Made by a program: the position numbers and the translations under genes. This document shows, piece by piece, positions 1 through 7,686 of a DNA stretch of 44,220 nucleotides (positions are counted from its first letter, which is position 1; every line of letters starts with the position of its first letter). Below the pieces are notes generated by a model, which made no database searches, had not been told where the DNA came from, and was given only the letters and a program-made list of their open reading frames with translations. The stretch is from Pseudanabaena frigida (lineage in GTDB: Bacteria > Cyanobacteriota > Cyanobacteriia > Pseudanabaenales > Pseudanabaenaceae): contig QBML01000042.1 in assembly GCA_003242085.1 (NCBI GenBank), positions 1 to 44,220 on the forward strand, written 5' to 3'.

Positions 1-74
1 TAAAAAGTTCGATAATCACATTGCTATGATTTGGCTTTTTGTCCATCACTACAATACTCTCATCCAATCTATGA

Positions 75-1081
75 TTCTTATCATTCCCTCTTGATCACTA
101 CCATATTTTGTTGTCTTGTACGCGACATTTGTTGGAAGAACTTAAGAATGCTGACCCTGCACCAATTTTGGGATGGTTGCGCGATCGCTGGCAGGATTTG
201 AAAGGTTTGGCTCTGACAAAGATTAGTTTTGAGAAATTAGGCGTTGAAGCACAAATATCTGAATTTGCAAAATTGACTGCAAGTATTCGAGCCATTCCCA
301 GCGAAAGACAAAAAATTCGAGAATTAGTGAATCCCCATACGATTACCTTGCTAAAGGCGCTGAATGAGTTTATTGATGATGCGAAACGAAAACTTCCTAA
401 AGGGAAAACGCATCTAGTGGCGATCGCTGATAATCTCGACCGTATTGTGCCAATCCCACAGGAGCAAGGGCGCACTAATCATGAAGAGATTTTCTTGGAT
501 CGAGCGCAGCAGTTGCAGGGTTTGAATTGTCACATCATTTATACGATTCCGATTTCGATGGTTTATTCTAGTCGGGCGGCGGATTTGCGCGATATTTATG
601 GCAATCCGCAGATTTTGCCGATGGTGATGGTGCAGACTCCTGATGGTAAAACGGATGCGGCGGGGCTTGCCAAAATCACAGAAATCATCAAGAAACGGAT
701 TGAACCTTTTGCGCCTAATACGAATTTAGAGACAGAAATCTTTAGTAGTGCGGAAGGTTTGCTAAGGCTCTGTTTGATGAGTGGCGGTCATGTGCGAAAT
801 TTGATGTTGTTGGTGCGATCGGCGATTGATTATATTGACGCTTTGCCAATTACAGACAAGGCGATCCAGCGCAGTATCACTCAAGCAAGGGATACCGCCG
901 TACTGTGGAACAGGAGGAATGGGAACTACTGGCTAAGGTAGTTCATCACAAACAAATCGATAATGCGGAGGATTACCGTAAATTGTTGTTCAATCGATGT
1001 GTGTTGCAGTATGTCTATTTTGATGCTGATGGAGAGCTTCAGCCTTGGTATGATGTCCATCCCTTGATTAAAAGTATTTAA
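75..1081 (+). pseudogene. Decayed P-loop (AAA-type) ATPase, 5'-truncated and frameshifted
   Basis: The frame is open from an in-frame stop at 72-74 to 941 and reads like the middle of a cyanobacterial P-loop ATPase usually encoded next to a TPR protein. A Walker B-like stretch (HLVAIADNLDRI) lies near codon 102 counted from the TTG at 108. A late GGHVRNLM motif is also present. The N-terminal part with Walker A, roughly 100 residues, is absent. At about 893-900 the frame shifts: the family-like continuation (YRRTVEQEEWELLAKVVHHK) is in another frame and runs to TAA at 1079-1081. The family-like order RDTYRR suggests that four bases were lost from a tandem ATAC repeat; this is inference. Both defects argue for a non-functional gene. 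The intact TPR partner starts 60 bases downstream. Confidence 0.8.
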
Positions 1082-1141
1082 CAGTTTAAGGATGCGACGG
1101 CAAAGTTAAGCTAAGTCATGAAAGAACAGAAGTAAAAAACG

Positions 1142-2845
1142 ATGAAGTTAGAAGCGATCGATTGGGAGCAAGATATACCGCTAGATGCTGATGAGGCATA
1201 TCGCTCTCTTGTGCGATCTCTTAAACGTACTCAAGGGTTTGCATTGTTGTTTGTACGTTGTTCTCCTGTACAAAGTGATCGAATTATTACTGATATTCGG
1301 GCTGATTTACCTAGTAAAACAATTGAAGTCTTGGAATTAGAGGAGTCGATTGATAATCTTTACGATCACGTTGCTGCTTTGCCAAATCAAGATCAGATTA
1401 ATGTTCTCTTTATCAAGGGTATAGAATATTCGATTTTTGCCTATGAAGATCGGGAAATGAATGATGTTAACCTTAGGAGTCGGAGTTCAGTATATGGCGG
1501 TACATGGCAAGGTATACCCCGTATTTTAGGACATCTCAATCTCAGTCGTGAACGTTTTCGCGATAATTTTAAATTCTGTTTTGTTTTTCTCTTGCCAGAA
1601 TTTGCCCTACGCTATTTTATTCGTCGCGCACCCGACTTTTTTGATTGGCGTTCCAATATTTATGAATTCCCCACAGACAAAGGAACAGTATCTCAAGAAA
1701 TACATCGCTTAACTTATTTGGATAGTAACTATGATGAATATTCTATCCAAACTCCTAAACAACATATTTCTAAATTATCAGCAATCTTGAGTTATCTTGA
1801 TGAAAATCCAGAACTAGATAATGAAGCAGCATTATGGCTCGAAAAAGGACTAATTCATCAGGCGAGTAATGAGTATAAAGAAGCTATTGCCTCTTTTAAC
1901 AAAGCAGTAAAAATTAAAGCTAGCTGCTACCAAGCATGGTATGGACTAGGTAGGGCACTACAAAAATTAGGTAGAAATAAAGAAGCAATTGACTCTTATG
2001 ACAAGGTTTTACGACTCAAACCCAACATTCATGAAACATTGTTAGTTCGAGGCAATGCGCTAGTTAATTTAGGCAAGCATAAAAAAGCAATTATCTCCTA
2101 TGACAAGGCTTTGAAAATCAACCCAGAATACTACGAAGCGTGGGTAACTAGAGGCAATGCACTAGTTCATTTAGGTAGAACAGAAGAAGCATTAATTTCC
2201 TATGACAGAGCTTTACAAATCAACCCTGAATACCACTATGCATTGCACAATCGAGGTAATGTGTTAACTAGTTTAGGTAGAAATGAAGAAGCATTGACTT
2301 CCTATGATCGAGCATTACAAACTAAACCTGACTTCTACGAATCATGGTATAGCCGAAGTGTTTCGTTAGCCAATTTAGGCAGATATAAAGAAGCGATTGC
2401 CTCTTTGGATAAAGCTTTACAGTTAAAACCTGATTACCAAAATGCACTGTATAACCGAGGTGCTTTGCTTGCGAATTTAAATAAAAGAAATGAATTAAAA
2501 GAAGCAATTGCTTCTTATGACAAAGCATTGCAAATCAAACCAGACTTCTACGAAGCATGGCTTGGTCGAGGCATTGCGCTAGCTAAGTTATCCAGACAGA
2601 AAGAAGCGATTGCCTCTTTTGACAAATCTTTACAATTTAAATCAGACTACTCCGAAGCATGGTACTTACGAGGAAAGTCACTGGCTATATTATTAAGATA
2701 TAAAGAAGCGATTGCCTCTTTTGACAAAGCTTTACAAATTGAACCTAACAATAAATCCGCAATTAGAGATCGAGACACATTGAAGACTATAGATAACATT
2801 GGTCAAACTGTTAAAAGTTTTTGGGAGAAACTATTCCCTCGTTAG
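1142..2845 (+). CDS. TPR protein with degenerate P-loop-like N-terminal domain
   Basis: This 567-residue protein has two parts. Residues 1-200 form a domain typical of the TPR partner of the adjacent ATPase. Where a Walker A loop would be expected (residues 40-49) it reads CSPVQSDRII, without the GxGKT glycines and lysine, so nucleotide binding is doubtful. It also carries the family-like runs GTWQGIPRILGHLNLSRERF and RRAPDFFDW. Residues 237-545 are nine tandem 34-residue TPR units with consensus AW..RG.AL..LGR..EAI.SYDKAL.I.P. The seventh has a three-residue insert. A basic C-terminal tail follows. TPRs bind peptides or proteins, so this is probably a scaffold or sensor subunit for the upstream ATPase, which is broken here. 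The ATG at 1142 has only a weak ribosome binding site. Function in the cell is unknown. Confidence 0.85.
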   Translation: MKLEAIDWEQDIPLDADEAYRSLVRSLKRTQGFALLFVRCSPVQSDRIITDIRADLPSKTIEVLELEESIDNLYDHVAALPNQDQINVLFIKGIEYSIFAYEDREMNDVNLRSRSSVYGGTWQGIPRILGHLNLSRERFRDNFKFCFVFLLPEFALRYFIRRAPDFFDWRSNIYEFPTDKGTVSQEIHRLTYLDSNYDEYSIQTPKQHISKLSAILSYLDENPELDNEAALWLEKGLIHQASNEYKEAIASFNKAVKIKASCYQAWYGLGRALQKLGRNKEAIDSYDKVLRLKPNIHETLLVRGNALVNLGKHKKAIISYDKALKINPEYYEAWVTRGNALVHLGRTEEALISYDRALQINPEYHYALHNRGNVLTSLGRNEEALTSYDRALQTKPDFYESWYSRSVSLANLGRYKEAIASLDKALQLKPDYQNALYNRGALLANLNKRNELKEAIASYDKALQIKPDFYEAWLGRGIALAKLSRQKEAIASFDKSLQFKSDYSEAWYLRGKSLAILLRYKEAIASFDKALQIEPNNKSAIRDRDTLKTIDNIGQTVKSFWEKLFPR

Positions 2846-2958
2846 TATTATGAGAGTCATCAGTAAAAAAAACTTATATTTTGACAACATAGCCTTGCTT
2901 CAAATTTTCGACCCATGATTCAGTAAAATAGAAGCTTAGAGAGTTAAAAACTAAACCC

Positions 2959-3249
2959 ATGAGTATAGTTTTGGAACGCGAAGCCCCACCCTTTAGAGAA
3001 GACGAAACAGGAGCAATCCGCATCGGCAAAACTAGAGTAATTCTAGAACTAGTAATCAGAGCGTTCCTAGACGGAGCATCGCCCGAAACCATCGTGAAGC
3101 AATACTTCACCCTGTCTCTATCCGACACTTACAGCGCGATCACCTACTACCTTCGTCATCAAGAAACTATAGAAACCTATCTCCAGCAAAGAGAACAAAT
3201 AGCCACAAAAGTTCAGCAACGTTTCCAAGCACTGCGAACTGCAACCTGA
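2959..3249 (+). CDS. DUF433 antitoxin-like protein
   Basis: This 96-residue protein matches the DUF433 family, small winged-helix-type proteins usually acting as antitoxins next to a PIN-like DUF5615 toxin. The pattern IRIGKTRVILELVIRAFLDG followed by SPETIVKQYFTLSLSDTYSAITYYL is the normal DUF433 core (residues 21-66). The C-terminal 30 residues are a charged helix. No toxin gene follows: after the stop there is only a 14-codon ORF at 3251-3295. The antitoxin therefore appears orphaned, as expected after loss of the partner in this decayed region. Regulation of its own promoter is possible but not visible. The family call is fairly sure; activity is not. Confidence 0.75.
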   Translation: MSIVLEREAPPFREDETGAIRIGKTRVILELVIRAFLDGASPETIVKQYFTLSLSDTYSAITYYLRHQETIETYLQQREQIATKVQQRFQALRTAT

Positions 3250-3410
3250 TATGAGCATAGTGCGATCGCGCCTGTTAGCTAGACGCAATAATTGAAGTTA
3301 CAGAACAATCAGAATGAGATACGAAAGTTTTGTATCTTCCATTGGATTAGAATAGTTAGGATATTAGCGATCGCAAAAAAAGACGATTTTGAGAACATTC
3401 ACCGCGATCG

Positions 3411-3433
3411 CCCCTTTCAAGCCTTGATACAAT
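3411..3433. repeat. Left copy of 23-bp direct repeat flanking the RAYT gene
   Basis: This 23-bp stretch ending in CCTTGATACAAT matches 4382-4404 at 20 of 23 positions. The two copies bracket the RAYT gene and its REP palindromes. They could be duplicated target, the outer edge of the REP unit, or a shared promoter-like sequence. Confidence 0.6.
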
Positions 3434-3453
3434 AAATGTGTTGTAGGGTTATT

Positions 3454-3519
3454 GTAGGGGCGGGTTTAGTTGATAATTCTATGCCAGAAGCAGGATATAT
3501 CTGCGAAACCCGCCCCTAC
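3454..3519. repeat. REP palindrome upstream of the RAYT gene
   Basis: GTAGGGGCGGGTTT at 3454-3467 and its exact reverse complement at 3506-3519 form 14-bp inverted arms around a 38-bp centre. Degenerate half copies (CCCCTAC, CTCCTACGCAATCTCAAT) continue to about 3590. This is the classic layout of a REP pair beside a REP-associated tyrosine transposase. The same arms recur inside the transposase coding sequence. Confidence 0.85.
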
Positions 3520-3594
3520 ACAATTTCAATTCTCTACACCCCTACGCAATCTCAATTTCTACAAAATCTGCTCCTACGCAATCTCAATAATGTC

Positions 3595-4359
3595 ATGAAA
3601 TACGATCGCGAAAAACACCATCGTCGCTCTATTCGGCTCAAAGGATACGACTACACATCTGTAGGCAGTTATTTCATCACCATTTGTACTTTTCAACGAG
3701 AATGCCTATTTGGAACAATTAGCAATGGAGAGATACAGTTAAATCAATATGGAAAAATCGCGTATTCTCATTGGCAAAACCTACCTAAATACCATCCCAG
3801 ATTGGAATTAGATGAATTTGTCATAATGCCCAACCACATCCACGGCATTCTATTTTTGATAGATAGCAATGATATTTCTCTGGATCACGACAATTCTGTA
3901 GGGGCGGTTTTAGCAGACAATTTTATCCTTGAGAACCAAAATTCATTTCCAAAACCCGCCCCTACAGACGGTTTAGCAGATAATTTTGTCCTTGAGAACA
4001 AAGATTTATCCGATGCCGTAGGGGCGGGTTTAGCAGACAATTTTGCGCTGAATGCAGGATCTATCTGCAAAACCCGCCCCTACACAATCTCAATTTCTAC
4101 AAAAACCGCTCCTACAAACAATTTAGCAACAGGGAACAATCATGGAATCCCAGAAATTATTCGAGGATTTAAAACATTCTCTGCTCGTCGCGTTAACCAA
4201 ATCCGTCATACATCAGGAATTCCCGTATGGCAGCGCAATTATTACGACCATATCATTCGTGATGAAACATCATTGCAAAAGATTCGCCAGTATATCCAAA
4301 CAAACCCAAATTTATGGCAGGTTGACCAGCTACATCCTAACAATCCCTCTAAATGGTAA
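3595..4359 (+). CDS. REP-associated tyrosine transposase (RAYT) with REP-derived in-frame insert
   Basis: RAYTs are IS200/IS605-like HUH single-strand transposases thought to move REP palindromes. The N-terminus has the family signature HHRRSIRLKGYDYTSVGSYF, then FVIMPNHIHGIL with the HUH metal-binding pair (His-x-His) at about residues 81-83. The C-terminal part contains GIPEIIRGFKTFSARRVNQ, VWQRNYYDHIIRDE with the candidate catalytic tyrosines, and IRQYIQTNPNLW. Between HUH and the tyrosine region sits an insert of roughly 75 residues (about 3892-4125), made of REP sequence read in frame. Without it the protein would have the usual length of about 180 residues. I chose the ATG at 3595 because homology begins there. 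The frame is open upstream through another REP to 3436, so a longer product is formally possible. Activity with this insert is uncertain. Confidence 0.85.
   Translation: MKYDREKHHRRSIRLKGYDYTSVGSYFITICTFQRECLFGTISNGEIQLNQYGKIAYSHWQNLPKYHPRLELDEFVIMPNHIHGILFLIDSNDISLDHDNSVGAVLADNFILENQNSFPKPAPTDGLADNFVLENKDLSDAVGAGLADNFALNAGSICKTRPYTISISTKTAPTNNLATGNNHGIPEIIRGFKTFSARRVNQIRHTSGIPVWQRNYYDHIIRDETSLQKIRQYIQTNPNLWQVDQLHPNNPSKW
3898..3965. repeat. REP palindrome 1 inside the RAYT coding sequence
   Basis: GTAGGGGCGGTTTT at 3898-3911 faces AAAACCCGCCCCTAC at 3951-3965. The element lies wholly within the reading frame and is translated as VGAVLADNF...FPKPAPT. Its centre shares TTAGCAGACAATTTTATCC with the next unit. 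Confidence 0.85.
4018..4083. repeat. REP palindrome 2 inside the RAYT coding sequence
   Basis: GTAGGGGCGGGTTT at 4018-4031 faces AAAACCCGCCCCTAC at 4069-4083. It is in the same reading frame as the upstream REP: both encode VGAGL.DN..........ICKTRPYTISI-like peptides. A further half copy, AAAAACCGCTCCTAC, is at 4101-4115. Confidence 0.85.
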
Positions 4360-4381
4360 CTATTACAAATCAGTCTGACAG

Positions 4382-4404
4382 ACCTTTTCAAACCTTGATA
4401 CAAT
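4382..4404. repeat. Right copy of 23-bp direct repeat flanking the RAYT gene
   Basis: This copy matches 3411-3433 at 20 of 23 positions, with CCTTGATACAAT exact. It lies 22 bases after the RAYT stop codon. Confidence 0.6.
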
Positions 4405-4430
4405 TAGGAAAAAATCCCAAAGAATACTAA

Positions 4431-4728
4431 TGCGGAATTATTAAAGCTATAGTTCAACTTCTCCGAATTTCTGAAAAGACAAGCCTTGAAAAACTAGAAG
4501 ACTTCCGCTTAGAAAGGAACGACCATCGCAACTTCTTTTTAGAATGGCAGCAAGATTTACTAAATCTGACAGATAACGATCGCGAAAGCTTGCAACGGAT
4601 TGCAAGAAATGTGGGCAAACTGCTTTACTTCAGCTAAACGGGAAGCGGAAGGTGAAATGAACAAAAAATCTAATTTGCAAACACTATCTTGGCAAGAAGT
4701 TTTTGGAGAACATTACGAGCTGGGATAG
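4431..4728 (+). pseudogene. Remnants of a restriction-enzyme-like gene
   Basis: The frame from 4431 to TAA at 4635-4637 encodes LEDFRLERNDHRNFFLEWQQ and DLLNLTDNDRESLQRI with no usable start codon. This resembles the N-terminal part of cyanobacterial type I restriction-subunit-like proteins, where a radical change of sequence sets in here after LQRI. A second short frame, from ATG 4609 to TAG 4726-4728, encodes MWANCFTSAKREAEGEMNKK and ends ...SWQEVFGEHYELG. It overlaps the first frame and is probably another scrap. The whole 4360-4796 interval otherwise holds only the 23-bp repeat at 4382-4404. The family assignment comes from memory of the motif and is moderate; the lack of a complete gene is plain. 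Confidence 0.5.
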
Positions 4729-4796
4729 TTAGTGCAGCGATCGCAATAGTTTAAAATGCAGACACCCTTAAAATTCCTTTAAAAGTTTTGTTTCGC

Positions 4797-5720
4797 ATGA
4801 TCGAGTCGCCCCAGCCAATAGTTGAATCACCCTTTCATAAATTTCGCAAGGCGATCGCTAGCAAGGAATTTCTAATCACGGCTGAGGTTTCACCACCCAA
4901 GGGCAGCGCCCCAGCCCATATGCTCGAACAAACGCGATCGCTCAAAGGGCGCGTCCATGCCGTAAATATTACCGATTCTAGTCGGGCTGTGATGAGCATG
5001 AGTCCCGTTGCTGCGTCAGTTTTGATCCAGCAACAAATTGGCATTGAAACTATTTGTCAGATTGCCTGTCGCGATCGCAATCGGATTGCATTGCAAGGTG
5101 ACTTATTTGGGGCGGCGGCGCTGGGAATTACCAATATTCTTGCCCTTACGGGCGATCCAGTCAAAGCTGGCGACTATCCCGATGCGCGATCGGTTTTTGA
5201 TTACGAGTCAGTAAGGCTATTGCAGTTAATTCAAAAACTCAATCAAGGACTAGATGCGAATGGGAAAGCCTTACCCAATCAAGGTACTGACTTCTTGGCT
5301 GGGGCAGCAGTCGATCCGCAGTCGCCAAGTTGGTCGGGGTTACAGAAGCGTTTTGAGCGCAAGATTAATGCTGGGGCGCAATTTTTTCAAAGTCAATTAA
5401 TTACCGATTTCGATCGCCTTGATAAATTTGTGAACCAAATCGCCAATCAATCGGATAAGCCAATTCTGGCAGGAATATTTTTAATTAAATCCGCTAAAAA
5501 TGCGCTGTTTCTGAATAAATTTGTGCCTGGGGTGCAAATCCCTGAACATATCATCGATCGCCTAGCCAAAGCTAAATCACCACTACAGGAAGGCATGGCG
5601 ATCGCGGCGGAACAAATTCAAACTGCGCGACAAATTTGCCAAGGTGTACATATCATGGCAATCAAAGCCGAACATCTGATCCCAGAAATTTTGGATCGCG
5701 CTGGTGTGGCAATGATCTAA
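4797..5720 (+). CDS. metF: Methylenetetrahydrofolate reductase, cyanobacterial type
   Basis: MetF reduces 5,10-methylene-THF to 5-methyl-THF, the methyl donor for methionine synthesis. From the ATG at 4797 the protein has 307 residues in one TIM-barrel domain. Landmarks in order are ITAEVSPPKG with the conserved Glu at residue 30, AVNITDSSRAVMSMS (56-70), CQIACRDRNRIALQGDLFGA (87-106), NILALTGDP (113-121) and INAGAQFFQSQLITDFDRL. These match flavin- and folate-binding elements of the family. A TTG nine bases upstream keeps the frame open, but the ATG is the likelier start. The electron donor may be ferredoxin or NAD(P)H; the sequence does not decide. It is separated from the next gene by 80 bases and is probably monocistronic. 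No riboswitch was recognised upstream. Confidence 0.9.
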   Translation: MIESPQPIVESPFHKFRKAIASKEFLITAEVSPPKGSAPAHMLEQTRSLKGRVHAVNITDSSRAVMSMSPVAASVLIQQQIGIETICQIACRDRNRIALQGDLFGAAALGITNILALTGDPVKAGDYPDARSVFDYESVRLLQLIQKLNQGLDANGKALPNQGTDFLAGAAVDPQSPSWSGLQKRFERKINAGAQFFQSQLITDFDRLDKFVNQIANQSDKPILAGIFLIKSAKNALFLNKFVPGVQIPEHIIDRLAKAKSPLQEGMAIAAEQIQTARQICQGVHIMAIKAEHLIPEILDRAGVAMI

Positions 5721-5800
5721 CTTTTGAGCGATTTGCTATGCAAATCGTTCAAAAGTTAAAAACTTTCAGTTAACCTAGTAAATAATCTTAATTCACATCT

Positions 5801-6319
5801 ATGGCACGACGTAGATATTCTTCAACTCTGAATACACCGCCTACTGAGCCAAGAGACAATGGCACAACAACCAAACTGGCGATCGCAGGTGCGATTTTTG
5901 CAGTTGGTATTGGTGTTGGCATCGCGCTTTCTACGCTCAATCCTACGCCGCGTACCGTTGATGCTATTCGTTTGGATAATCTTGCGCCTAGCCGCGATTT
6001 TTGCAACAACTATGGTGCATCGGCGATGGTCATGAGCAGCCGTGTTTATGTGACGCTCAACCCTTTTAATGTATTTATTAGTCAAGCCGAACCTATCCCT
6101 GGTTGTGTGGTTCTGCCCAATAACTGGAATTTACTCTTGCAAAAGAATGTGATCAAAGAAGCTGACATTCGCCAGTGCAAAGACAGAATGAATACTTTTG
6201 GCTTTACAGGCGATCTGGATAAAGCCCCTAGTGTTGACTGTATATACGAGAGCAAAAACGCTACCGAAAAGTTTACAAATGCTTTGCCTCCTAAGGTTAG
6301 CCCCAGTCCTCAGCCATAA
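5801..6319 (+). CDS. DUF3172 membrane-anchored protein
   Basis: This 172-residue protein resembles the cyanobacterial DUF3172 family. A basic N-terminus (MARRR) and a polar, proline-rich stretch precede one membrane segment at residues 25-44. The remaining 125 residues should lie outside the cytoplasm or in the lumen. They carry the conserved-looking runs RDFCNNYGASAMVMSSRVYV, LNPFNVFISQAEPIPGCVVL and NNWNLLLQKNVI, with several cysteines that could form disulfides. The tail is rich in proline and serine. The stop codon lies inside the left arm of a perfect terminator palindrome. Function is not known; a role in the thylakoid or periplasm is only a guess from the topology. Confidence 0.85.
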   Translation: MARRRYSSTLNTPPTEPRDNGTTTKLAIAGAIFAVGIGVGIALSTLNPTPRTVDAIRLDNLAPSRDFCNNYGASAMVMSSRVYVTLNPFNVFISQAEPIPGCVVLPNNWNLLLQKNVIKEADIRQCKDRMNTFGFTGDLDKAPSVDCIYESKNATEKFTNALPPKVSPSPQP

Positions 6320-6358
6320 AAAGAAAGGCGACGCTAAGCGTCGCCTTTCTTTTTATGG
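6314..6358 (+). terminator. Perfect 45-bp palindrome, rho-independent terminator
   Basis: Two 22-base arms (CCATAAAAAGAAAGGCGACG onward) surround a single central A. The G+C core AGGCGACGC/GCGTCGCCT is followed by TTTCTTTTTA. The palindrome starts one codon before the stop of the DUF3172 gene, so the stop codon TAA sits within the stem. Confidence 0.85.
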
Positions 6359-6399
6359 CTATATCTACATAAGTAGCTGGGCGCAATTAAATATAAACC

Positions 6400-6443
6400 C
6401 CAAAAACCTGTGGCAAACACGCAGTGTGCGCCACAGGTTTTGG
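6400..6443. repeat. Intergenic inverted repeat
   Basis: CAAAAACCTGTGGC and GCCACAGGTTTTG form arms of about 14 bases around a 15-base centre that itself contains GCAGTGTGC. No clear T-tract follows. It may be a second terminator or a small palindromic repeat. The rest of 6359-6626 shows no gene that I can support. Confidence 0.55.
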
Positions 6444-6626
6444 TTCAGTTTTTTAATTATGCCCCGCCAATTACTGACTGAGAAGGGAGTAAACCAAAAA
6501 TGGTTAAGTTTATAAATGTGTAGGTAGAGAGTAGAAAATCAAGGGAGTGAGATAATAGGAGTGTTGAGATTAAAATCCAAAATTAATTTTGGATCTCAAT
6601 GAACTAATAGTGCAAGGTGAATTTGT

Positions 6627-7616
6627 ATGAAGCACCAGCCATTAGATTTAATGATTACGCTGGGTGAGTACAGTTATCAAATCATTCAACAAAACTTTCA
6701 GAGGATTGTCGAACAAGAAGAAGCAATTTTTGAAGACAATGATCCCGAACCGTTGCATCAGATGCGAGTCGGGATGCGCCGTTTGAGAACAGCTATTCAA
6801 GTATTTGACTCTGCGATCGTCTTACCAAAAGCCGTAAGCAATCCATCCATCGGGAAAATTGCTAAAAGTTTAGGAGAAACCCGCGATTTAGATGTGCTTC
6901 AACAAGAACTGATAAGCCGCTATCAGCCTCTGTTGGAAAATACAGAACTACTGAAGTTTGATAAGGTTTTGAAGCGGTTGCAAAAAAAACGCGATCGTAG
7001 CTTTCTCGATTTACAGAAGACTCTGAATGGCGATCTCTATCACGACTTAAAGCAGGGTATTCAATCTTGGCTAGATCGACCCAGATATACAACGATCGGA
7101 GCTTTGTTAGTTCGAGAAGTTTTGCCTGACTTGCTACTACCATTAATCTGTCAACTTTTTCTCCATCGAGGGTGGCTGGTAGGAACAACTATTCAGTCAG
7201 GAATAGTTACACTAATTTCTATTGAAAATCCTGAAGAGTTGCATCAACACTTAGAGCAATTCGTTAATGATCTCCATGACCTACGGAAACAAATGAAAGG
7301 TATTCGCTACCAAGCGGAGTTCTTTTCAGGTTTCTACGGGGCTTCATACCTTGAGAGAATTGATGAGTTTAAGGCGATTCAAGAAATCTTGGGACAACTT
7401 CACGATCGCGAAGTCTTGCGTCAGTTTTTAGAATCGACATTGAATGCAAATTTGGCAAAGGTGCTACCCACTGTAAACCAGACAATGCAGCAGGAACAAA
7501 CCACATTTTGGCAAAGTTGGCAGCCAATCCAGCAACGTTATCTCTCGTTAGACTTTCGCCAGTCACTGCGATCTCTGCTCTCAGCACCGATAGATATTTC
7601 ATTCAATGTATTATAA
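6627..7616 (+). CDS. CHAD domain protein
   Basis: CHAD is an all-helical domain rich in conserved histidines and basic residues that binds inorganic polyphosphate. This 329-residue protein is CHAD over almost its full length. The first motif HQMRVGMRRLR begins at His44. ETRDLDVL follows near residue 88, and the second-half motif HDLRKQMKGIRYQ begins at about His217, giving the usual internal duplication. There is no N-terminal CYTH domain, so this is a stand-alone CHAD. A hydrophobic stretch near residues 172-187 (PDLLLPLICQLFLHRG) is an insert between the halves. It is followed after 70 bases by the pyruvate kinase-like gene on the same strand, suggesting co-transcription. Polyphosphate binding is inferred from the family. 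Confidence 0.88.
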   Translation: MKHQPLDLMITLGEYSYQIIQQNFQRIVEQEEAIFEDNDPEPLHQMRVGMRRLRTAIQVFDSAIVLPKAVSNPSIGKIAKSLGETRDLDVLQQELISRYQPLLENTELLKFDKVLKRLQKKRDRSFLDLQKTLNGDLYHDLKQGIQSWLDRPRYTTIGALLVREVLPDLLLPLICQLFLHRGWLVGTTIQSGIVTLISIENPEELHQHLEQFVNDLHDLRKQMKGIRYQAEFFSGFYGASYLERIDEFKAIQEILGQLHDREVLRQFLESTLNANLAKVLPTVNQTMQQEQTTFWQSWQPIQQRYLSLDFRQSLRSLLSAPIDISFNVL

Positions 7617-7686
7617 CTAGAGCATCAGAGACATTAAATCATTTGGAACTATCCTGCGAATATATAGATTTAGGAACCTTTGATAT

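Noticed and set aside
1850-2780. DNA tandem repeat of 102 bp as a non-coding satellite
   Set aside because: It is the coding repeat of the TPR array in an intact gene.
3251-3295. 14-codon ORF just after the DUF433 gene as a toxin remnant
   Set aside because: It is too short and does not resemble the start of DUF5615 toxins.
3454-4115. CRISPR array, because of repeated GTAGGGGCGGGTTT units
   Set aside because: The units are inverted arms of REP pairs with similar, not unique, spacers and no cas genes.
4142-4378. 78-codon plus-strand ORF overlapping the RAYT 3' end
   Set aside because: It is in another frame of the RAYT tyrosine region, which clearly carries the conserved motifs.
4730-4796. 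SAM or cobalamin riboswitch before metF
   Set aside because: The upstream 67 bases show no riboswitch core and are too short.
5822-6085. 87-codon antisense ORF in the DUF3172 gene
   Set aside because: Arginine-rich shadow of a well-supported gene on the opposite strand.
6198-6515. 105-codon plus-strand ORF
   Set aside because: It overlaps the DUF3172 gene out of frame and reads through the terminator palindromes.
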